28,502 nt of DNA from JACNIV01 sp965370415 (GTDB taxonomy: Bacteria; Cloacimonadota; Cloacimonadia; Cloacimonadales; TCS61): assembly GCA_965370415.1 (NCBI GenBank), contig CBDUTJ010000035.1, positions 1 to 28,502 of the forward strand, written 5' to 3'. Made by a program: the position numbers and the translations under genes. How positions within the stretch are numbered: the first letter of the stretch is position 1; the number at the start of each line of letters is the position of its first letter. The notes under the pieces were generated by a model. It was given only the letters and a program-made list of their open reading frames with translations, ran no database searches and was not told where the DNA came from. Shown in pieces: positions 23,102-28,502 of this stretch.

Positions 23102-23183
23102 CTCATTTTTCCTCCGCTGGCATTATCCAGATCAGGTTCAAGGGTATTTTCTCAGCTGCGGCAGTTTCCGTCAGCACCCCTAA
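23102..23183 (-). ncRNA. TPP riboswitch (THI element), canonical, upstream of the TonB receptor
   Basis: Read on the minus strand, the conserved blocks appear in order: AGGGGTGCTGA, GCTGAGA, ATACCCTTGAACCTGATC, TGGATAATGCCA and GCGGAGGAAA. These are the near-invariant pyrimidine-binding (CTGAGA) and pyrophosphate-binding (GATAATGCCAGCG) parts of the thiamine pyrophosphate aptamer. The aptamer ends about 225 nt before the receptor start, leaving room for the terminator. Binding of TPP should lower receptor expression. Confidence 0.96.
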
Positions 23184-23275
23184 ATCAGCATAATTAGTTT
23201 TTTAAAGAACAACTCTGCACGTATGAAAATCAGAGACACTAAATGTGTCAAATTGTTTCTAAAAATAGAAAAGAT

Positions 23276-23304
23276 TTGACTTATAATCTGCCCTACTGAA
23301 TTTA
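23276..23304 (+). promoter_or_regulatory. Candidate promoter for the symporter riboswitch transcript
   Basis: TTGACT (23276-23281) could be a -35 box with an AT-rich -10 (AATTTA) 17 nt downstream, which would start RNA near 23311, right at the aptamer. TATAAT at 23282-23287 is an alternative -10 with a poor -35. Neither pair is strong. Confidence 0.3.
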
Positions 23305-23311
23305 AAAATAA

Positions 23312-23395
23312 ATAACAGGGGAGCCTCATTGAGTGCTGAGAGGTATAGATAATGCGACCCTTAGACTTATCGGGTAATGCCGAAAAAGGAGTTGT
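23312..23395 (+). ncRNA. TPP riboswitch, divergent form, upstream of the sodium:solute symporter
   Basis: Conserved blocks: GGGGAGC (23318-23324), GCTGAGAGG, GCGACCCTTAGACTTATC, CGGGTAATGCCG and AAAAAGGAG. A P1 helix can form from ATAAC and GTTGT. The 3' half departs from consensus: CTTATC for CTGATC, GGGTAATGCC for GGATAATGCC, and AAA where GCG is usual. The GGAG of the 3' strand is 10 nt before the TTG start at 23402 and is the only ribosome site, so control is probably translational, by hiding this GGAG in the closed aptamer. Confidence 0.85.
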
Positions 23396-23401
23396 AAGAA
23401 A

Positions 23402-24832
23402 TTGAATTTTGATTTAACGATTAATTATAAAACGATTTTAACAAAAATTGATTGGATTGTGTTTTTTTCAATACTGATATTAACCATAGCTGCAATTATT
23501 TATGGACAATATAAAAAGAAAAAACTAAAAGATAATAAAGAACTGGCTTTTTTAGATTTACTCTTAATGGGCAGACAGCTCACTCTACCTATGTTCGTTG
23601 CAACTCTGGTCGCCACCTGGTATGGTGGAATTTTCGGTGTAACCAAGATCGCCTTTGAACAAGGCATTTTCAATTTTATCACGCAAGGGGTTTTCTGGTA
23701 TATTGCATATATTCTGTTTGCATTTTTCATCACCCATAAAGTTGCAAAATATAAAGCACTTACTCTCCCCGATCTTGTGGGACAGATGTTTGGACCGAAA
23801 GCAGGAAAACTGAGTGCAGTTTTCAACTTTTTTAATGTTCTGCCAATTGCTTATGTGATAAGTTTGGGAATTTTGATTCAGGCTTTGTTTGGTATTTCAT
23901 TTCTACAAAGTATGATCATTGGCGTTACAGTTGTTGTCCTTTACACACTGTATGGTGGGTTCAGGGCAATTGTTTTTTCCGATATTGTGCAATTCTTTGT
24001 GATGTGTCTGGGAGTTTTCCTGGTTCTTACTTTCTCAGTTAAAATATTTGGAGGAATCAGTTTTTTAAAGGCAAATCTTCCCGAATCTCATTTCTCGCCT
24101 ACAGGAGGGGTAGGAATTGCAACTACGCTCGTTTGGGGATTTATTGCTTTATCTACTTTGGTCGATCCCAATTTTTATCAAAGAGTTTTTGCAGCGAAGA
24201 ATGTAAAAGTGGCAAAACGGGGAATACTCATTTCCACAATAATCTGGATTTTATTCGATATCTGCACAACGGCTGGAGCCATGTACGCCAGAGCTGTGAT
24301 CCCGGAAGCAGCTCCGGATAAAGCCTATCTGATATATGCGCTTCAAATCCTTCCCGATGGAATAAGGGGTCTTGTTCTGGCAGGAATTCTGGCTACTATT
24401 TTATCAACTCTCGATTCATATCTTTTCATTGCAGGAACCACGGTTTCTTATGATATGATGCCCAAAAAGTTAAAAGGCAAAATATATGTTCATAATTTTG
24501 GAATAATCGCAGTTGGAATTATTGCTGTGCTGATGGGTGTTATTTTCAAAGGAAACATTAAAGCTGTGTGGAAAACTCTGGGAAGCTATTCTGCTAGTTG
24601 TTTGCTTCTTCCTGTTCTATACGGATATATTTTTCCAAACAAGATTAAAGACTATCAATTCGTTTTCGCAAGTATATTAGGAGTAATAACTGTAAGCGTC
24701 TGGGGAAATATTAAATTAAGCGGATTCTGGCAAAATGTAGATGAACTTTATATGGGAATTGTTGCAACTTCGCTTGGTTTGATAAGCTATGGATTAGTTA
24801 ATAATCTCATAACGAAACGGAAAAACATATAA
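23402..24832 (+). CDS. Sodium:solute symporter (SSS family), predicted thiamine or thiamine-precursor importer
   Basis: 476 residues with about 13 hydrophobic segments of the LeuT-type SSS fold. Landmarks are LLLMGRQLTLPMFVATLVATWYGG (first core helices), LYTLYGGFRAIVFSDIVQFFVM (the SSS signature region) and LAGILATILSTLDSYLFIAGTTV (the Na+ site region with Ser/Thr-Leu-Asp-Ser). The start TTG at 23402 is set by the riboswitch GGAG. The family moves sugars, amino acids, pantothenate and others, so the substrate cannot be read from the protein. The TPP riboswitch immediately upstream and the TPP-controlled TonB receptor opposite point to thiamine or its pyrimidine/thiazole precursor. A few SSS proteins under TPP control have been proposed as thiamine transporters (I recall the name ThiV). 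A 129-residue membrane protein follows after 16 nt. Confidence 0.88.
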   Translation: MNFDLTINYKTILTKIDWIVFFSILILTIAAIIYGQYKKKKLKDNKELAFLDLLLMGRQLTLPMFVATLVATWYGGIFGVTKIAFEQGIFNFITQGVFWYIAYILFAFFITHKVAKYKALTLPDLVGQMFGPKAGKLSAVFNFFNVLPIAYVISLGILIQALFGISFLQSMIIGVTVVVLYTLYGGFRAIVFSDIVQFFVMCLGVFLVLTFSVKIFGGISFLKANLPESHFSPTGGVGIATTLVWGFIALSTLVDPNFYQRVFAAKNVKVAKRGILISTIIWILFDICTTAGAMYARAVIPEAAPDKAYLIYALQILPDGIRGLVLAGILATILSTLDSYLFIAGTTVSYDMMPKKLKGKIYVHNFGIIAVGIIAVLMGVIFKGNIKAVWKTLGSYSASCLLLPVLYGYIFPNKIKDYQFVFASILGVITVSVWGNIKLSGFWQNVDELYMGIVATSLGLISYGLVNNLITKRKNI

Positions 24833-24848
24833 AAAATAGGAGGAGAAA

Positions 24849-25238
24849 ATGAAATCAGGAGGAATTATTGGATTGATCTTGGGGATAGGTTTACTGGCTT
24901 TTGGAATTTATCATCTTGTAATTGGAGTATATCTCTGGGCTGTTATCAAGCTTATTATCGGAGCTGGATTAATCATGTTGAAATTTACTGAGAGTCGTTA
25001 TGGCAACATTATTTTCGGGCACATGGTTATTGTTGTAGGATGTATGCTGGTTACAGCAGGAATATATTATGTACCGATGATAGCAGAGCAAATCAAAGCC
25101 AATAACGGGCAGATTTCACTTTTTTATATTTTTGCAATGCCGCTTTTCTGGGGATTTTTTGCCATTTTTGGAGGAATCTGTGCTATCTATCATGGTTTTT
25201 GCAAATGTGTAAGGAAGGATTGGAAAGTTACAAAGTAG
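24849..25238 (+). CDS. Small membrane protein cotranscribed with the symporter
   Basis: 129 residues with four hydrophobic segments (about 5-22, 28-46, 55-76 and 93-118) and a short basic tail. AGGAGGAG ends 3-4 nt before the ATG, a stronger ribosome site than that of the symporter. It lies 16 nt downstream of the symporter with no terminator between, so it shares the TPP-controlled transcript. No family recognised. It could be an accessory subunit of the transporter or a separate thiamine-related membrane protein; position alone supports this. After its stop, 25239-25315 holds only a leader with 'agcgttcattcgcg'-type intergenic text. Confidence 0.7.
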   Translation: MKSGGIIGLILGIGLLAFGIYHLVIGVYLWAVIKLIIGAGLIMLKFTESRYGNIIFGHMVIVVGCMLVTAGIYYVPMIAEQIKANNGQISLFYIFAMPLFWGFFAIFGGICAIYHGFCKCVRKDWKVTK

Positions 25239-25315
25239 AGGGATAAAATCCTCTTCCTAAAGCCACTTTGGAAACAAGTGTAGAAAATTAGCGTTCATTC
25301 GCGATTTAGGAAAAA

Positions 25316-28300
25316 ATGAAATTTATAGCTGACTTCCATATACATTCACATTTCTCGATTGCCACCAGCAAACAGCTTGTGCCAGAATATCTGGATTACT
25401 GGGCAAAATTGAAAGGCATAACAGTGATTGGAACTGGTGATTTTACTCATCCGGGTTGGTTGAAAGAGTTAAAGGAAAAGCTTGAACCTGCTGAACAAGG
25501 TTTATTTAAACTGAAAAAAGAATATATCATGAACTTCCGAAGTTTCGAAAACTTCGGAAGTTTTTCTGAAAAAGAAGTCCGCTTCATTCTCACAGCAGAA
25601 ATCAGTAATATTTATAAAAAAGGGGGAAAGGTTAGAAAAGTTCACAACGTAATTTTTGCTCCTGATTTTGAAACTTCAGAAAAGATTCAACAGTCATTGA
25701 TAAATATTGGTGGAAATATAACTTCAGATGGGCGACCGATTTTGGGACTGGATTCAAAAGACCTGCTGGAAATAGCTTTGAACGCTTCTGAAAAAATTTT
25801 CTTTGTTCCTGCTCATATCTGGACTCCCTGGTTTTCTGTTCTGGGTGACAAATCCGGCTTTGATTCAATTGAGGAATGTTACGAAGAGCTTTCGGAATAT
25901 ATTTATGCAGTGGAAACAGGTTTATCATCAGATCCGCCTATGAACTGGATTTGCAGTTTTCTTGATAAATACACTCTTATCTCCAATTCCGATGCTCATT
26001 CTCCTGAAAAGTTGGGACGAAATGCCAATATTTTTAATACCGAACTTTCCTATAATTCAATTGTAGATGCTTTGAAATCAGGTGACCCTGAACAATGTCT
26101 TGGAACTATCGATCTTTTCCCACAGGAAGGGAAATATCATTATGACGGTCATAGGAAATGCGGCATTCTCTGGGATCCGGTTGAAACTTTAAAGCATAAC
26201 AGAATATGCCCTGAATGCGGGAAAAAAGTTACTGTAGGTGTTATGAACCGCGTTGTCCAGCTATCAGATAGAGAGGATTCCAAAGAAAGAAGAAACCGTC
26301 TTCCCTTTTATTCGATCATTCCTTTAAAGGAGATCCTATCAGAAATCTCAGGTGTCGGACCAAATTCCAAAAAGATTGATAAAGAATATTACTCACTTCT
26401 GAAAAATATTAGTTCTGAACTCGATATTCTTCTCAAGCTCCCGATCGATGAAATTAAAAACAAAGGAACGGAAATTCTCTCTGAAGCTATCAAGAGAATG
26501 CGAAAAGGGGAAATTTACATTAAAGAAGGTTTTGATGGAGAATTTGGTGTAATCAAGGTTTTCCGGAAAGGAGAAATACAGTCATTTGATGATACATTAT
26601 TCGATGATTTTGTTCAGATAAAACCTCCTCCAAAAAGAAAGCTCATTAACTTTGATTTGGAAGAATACAGAAGATTACAAAATATGCAAAATGAACAGCA
26701 ATCAAAAGACATGGAAATTAAGAAAGAAGTGATGTCCGAAAAACAAGACCTTTTAAGTAACCTGAATCCTGAACAGAAAAAAGCAGTTGAACACACGAGA
26801 GGACCTGCTTTGATCATCGCCGGACCAGGAACAGGAAAAACCCGTGTGATTGCGGTTCGTATTGCAAATCTTATCAAAAACAAAAAGGTAAATCCTCAAA
26901 ACATTCTTGCAGTAACTTTCACCAACAAAGCAGCAAACGAGATGAAAGAACGCCTAGAACTTATTCTCGACAAAGAAATTATTTCAAGACTTCAGGTTAG
27001 CACTTTTCACGCTTTCGGATATGGCATTATCAACGAATATCTCAATAACACAGGTAGAAGGAAGAATTTTTCCATTATTGATGAAAATGATAAAAAATCA
27101 ATTCTTCAACTAAAGTTAGGATGCGATAAAAAGCAGGTTAAGAAAATCTCCGATTCCATAACAAAAGCTAAACAAAACTTGAAAACTTCCGATGAAATTA
27201 ATGAAAAAGAAACTTCCGAAATTTTTAAAAAGTACGAAGAAATCTTAAAAGAACAGAATCTTTTTGACCTGGATGATTTGATCTATCAACCGGTTCTTCT
27301 TTTTGATAAAAATACTGAAATACTTTCTCAATACAAAAGAATATATCAATGGATAATGATAGATGAATATCAAGATATTAATTATGCTCAATACCAGATG
27401 ATCCGGAAATTAATGCCGGAAAACGATTCCAATCTTTGTGTTATCGGTGATCCAGATCAGGGGATTTACGGATTTCGAGGAGCTGATGTTAAGTTCATAA
27501 ATAAGTTTATTGACGATTACCCAAAAGCAGTGATTTATCAATTGAAAAAAAGTTATCGCTGTCCTGAAAACGTTCTTAAAGCATCCAGGAATGTTATTCA
27601 AAAAGAATCAGAACAAAGATTTATGGAAGGCGTTGAATCCGGTCTTAAAGTAAAAATCTCAGAAAATAATTCAGATAAAAGTGAAGCTGAATACGTTGCT
27701 AGAGCCATCGAAAGAATGATGGGTGGCTTAAGATTCTTCTCAATTGATAGTCAAATTACTGAAGGTAATGAAGATGCAGACATTAAGAGTCTTTCCGATT
27801 TTGTTGTGCTCTGCAGGATCAAAAACCAGATGAAAGTTTTGGAAAAAGCATTCAAAGACCACAGTATCCCTTATCAGAAAATTGGAACAGAATCGCTTTT
27901 TAACCAGGAACCGATTAAGTCAATTATTGAAATAATCAATTTCTTAAGAAATCCTGACCAAACTTATTTAAAAGAAAAATTGCTTAAAAAATCGAAAAGT
28001 ATAGATATTGAAAAACTGAAAGAAAGGACTTCAAATAAATCATTAAAAGATACGATTCTTGAAATTATTGATAACTATTTTAAAGAAGAAAAGGATAAAG
28101 AGGAAATAAAAAAATTAATCGCCTTTGCTGAAAACTTCAGAAATAATACAGATGAATTCCTGAAAAATATTGCCCTGGGGACAGAAGTAGATGTTTTCAA
28201 ACAGAACCTGGAAAAAGTAACTTTGATGACTCTTCATGCTTCTAAAGGTCTTGAATTTCAGTGTGTTTTCATTGTTGGCTGTGAGGATGGTTTGCTGCCA

Positions 28301-28502
28301 TACTCTCTCTTTGAAAGTCAGGTTTCGGATTTCGATGAAGAAAAACGACTGCTTTATGTTGGAATGACAAGAGCTATGAAATTTCTATTTCTAACTTATG
28401 CAAAAAGAAGATTCATTATGGGTAAGGAATACAGATTAGAAAGAAGTTTTTTTCTGAATAGAATTGAAAAGGAATTGATAGAGTATTCAAAAAGCGAATA
28501 TA
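25316..28502 (+). CDS. Endonuclease Q-like PHP nuclease fused to a UvrD/Rep helicase (3' end outside window)
   Basis: 1062 codons are visible and the frame is open throughout. Start ATG 25316 follows AGGA. Residues 1-430 resemble Endonuclease Q. The PHP metal-site motifs are FHIHSHFS (His8, His10), GTGDFTHPGW, LTAEIS (Glu95), KVHN (His110), PAHIWTPW (His167) and NSDAHSP (Asp226, His228). A zinc-finger-like part (KCGILWD, Cys282; NRICPECGKK, Cys298/Cys301) is followed by MNRVVQLSDRE. EndoQ cuts 5' of deaminated bases and abasic sites. After a Gln/Lys-rich linker (about 445-480), a superfamily 1A helicase follows: AGPGTGKT Walker A (502-509), TFTNKAANEM, STFHAFG, DEYQD (about 683), GDPDQGIYGFRGA, SYRCP, TLMTLHASKGLEF and YVGMTRA (about 1014). 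All helicase motifs are present, so only a short tail is missing. Codons 73-83 are a perfect palindrome. DNA repair of deaminated bases by nick-and-unwind is the inferred role. Confidence 0.9.
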   Translation, partial: MKFIADFHIHSHFSIATSKQLVPEYLDYWAKLKGITVIGTGDFTHPGWLKELKEKLEPAEQGLFKLKKEYIMNFRSFENFGSFSEKEVRFILTAEISNIYKKGGKVRKVHNVIFAPDFETSEKIQQSLINIGGNITSDGRPILGLDSKDLLEIALNASEKIFFVPAHIWTPWFSVLGDKSGFDSIEECYEELSEYIYAVETGLSSDPPMNWICSFLDKYTLISNSDAHSPEKLGRNANIFNTELSYNSIVDALKSGDPEQCLGTIDLFPQEGKYHYDGHRKCGILWDPVETLKHNRICPECGKKVTVGVMNRVVQLSDREDSKERRNRLPFYSIIPLKEILSEISGVGPNSKKIDKEYYSLLKNISSELDILLKLPIDEIKNKGTEILSEAIKRMRKGEIYIKEGFDGEFGVIKVFRKGEIQSFDDTLFDDFVQIKPPPKRKLINFDLEEYRRLQNMQNEQQSKDMEIKKEVMSEKQDLLSNLNPEQKKAVEHTRGPALIIAGPGTGKTRVIAVRIANLIKNKKVNPQNILAVTFTNKAANEMKERLELILDKEIISRLQVSTFHAFGYGIINEYLNNTGRRKNFSIIDENDKKSILQLKLGCDKKQVKKISDSITKAKQNLKTSDEINEKETSEIFKKYEEILKEQNLFDLDDLIYQPVLLFDKNTEILSQYKRIYQWIMIDEYQDINYAQYQMIRKLMPENDSNLCVIGDPDQGIYGFRGADVKFINKFIDDYPKAVIYQLKKSYRCPENVLKASRNVIQKESEQRFMEGVESGLKVKISENNSDKSEAEYVARAIERMMGGLRFFSIDSQITEGNEDADIKSLSDFVVLCRIKNQMKVLEKAFKDHSIPYQKIGTESLFNQEPIKSIIEIINFLRNPDQTYLKEKLLKKSKSIDIEKLKERTSNKSLKDTILEIIDNYFKEEKDKEEIKKLIAFAENFRNNTDEFLKNIALGTEVDVFKQNLEKVTLMTLHASKGLEFQCVFIVGCEDGLLPYSLFESQVSDFDEEKRLLYVGMTRAMKFLFLTYAKRRFIMGKEYRLERSFFLNRIEKELIEYSKSEY
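25532..25562. repeat. Perfect 31-nt palindrome inside the EndoQ-UvrD coding sequence
   Basis: Arms AACTTCCGAAGTTT (25532-25545) and AAACTTCGGAAGTT (25549-25562) pair perfectly over 14 bp around CGA. It is exactly in phase with codon 73 and encodes NFRSFENFGSF, between a helical region and the strand ending LTAEIS. The TTCCGAAG core matches the hairpin at 22951, suggesting a repeat inserted in frame. Confidence 0.85.

Noticed and set aside
23234..23248. Small inverted repeat GACAC/GTGTC between the two riboswitches, considered as an operator
   Set aside because: Only five pairs; expected by chance in a region this size.
25632..25928. A 98-codon open frame on the minus strand inside the EndoQ-UvrD gene
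   Set aside because: The plus-strand gene shows conserved PHP motifs through this region; the antisense frame has no start signal.

Overview
This window looks like a piece of chromosome from an AT-rich, Gram-negative (diderm) bacterium. It encodes a TonB-dependent receptor with a CarboxypepD_reg-like N-terminus, an Omp85-type barrel, and two other probable outer-membrane barrel proteins with C-terminal Phe. Ribosome binding sites are strong GGAGG types, and TTG starts recur. The gene style fits the FCB superphylum, and Cloacimonadota-like lineages are my best guess. That placement is inference from gene content only; no rRNA is present to settle it.

Layout. (1) 1-3858, minus strand: a tightly packed run rqcH > grpB-like > queC (4-nt ATGA overlaps) > trmFO (cut by the window edge), that is, ribosome rescue plus tRNA modification. 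(2) 4017-8294, plus strand: a FecR-domain protein fused to a probable barrel, then a compact RAYT (REP-associated tyrosine transposase) cassette bounded by two inverted copies of a 31-nt palindrome, then tatD (its 5' end altered by the cassette) and tcdA. (3) 8329-14225, minus strand: an outer-membrane protein, a nitroreductase, an AbiE-type toxin-antitoxin pair bracketed by matching palindromes, adenosine deaminase, rmuC and a small membrane protein. (4) 14356-20096, plus strand: coaBC, an SDR reductase, a lone Omp85 barrel, a DUF3108 protein and queA in one dense run, then birA after a repeat-filled gap. (5) 20366-25238: a divergent vitamin-import locus. A TonB receptor on minus and a sodium:solute symporter on plus each have their own TPP riboswitch, and a small membrane protein follows the symporter. 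(6) 25316 to the right edge, plus strand: a large fusion of an Endonuclease Q-like PHP nuclease with a UvrD-type helicase.

The thiamine locus is the clearest functional system: the outer-membrane receptor and inner-membrane symporter are predicted to act in series and to be shut off by the same ligand. The most unusual items are the RAYT cassette with its cognate inverted palindromes, the EndoQ-UvrD fusion carrying a perfect palindrome inside its coding sequence, and the AbiE module whose operator-like palindrome is repeated in front of adenosine deaminase. Small hairpins and recurrent intergenic words are scattered through the gaps, suggesting REP-type elements that may have been spread by RAYT proteins.

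No tRNA, rRNA, CRISPR array or classical insertion sequence was seen.
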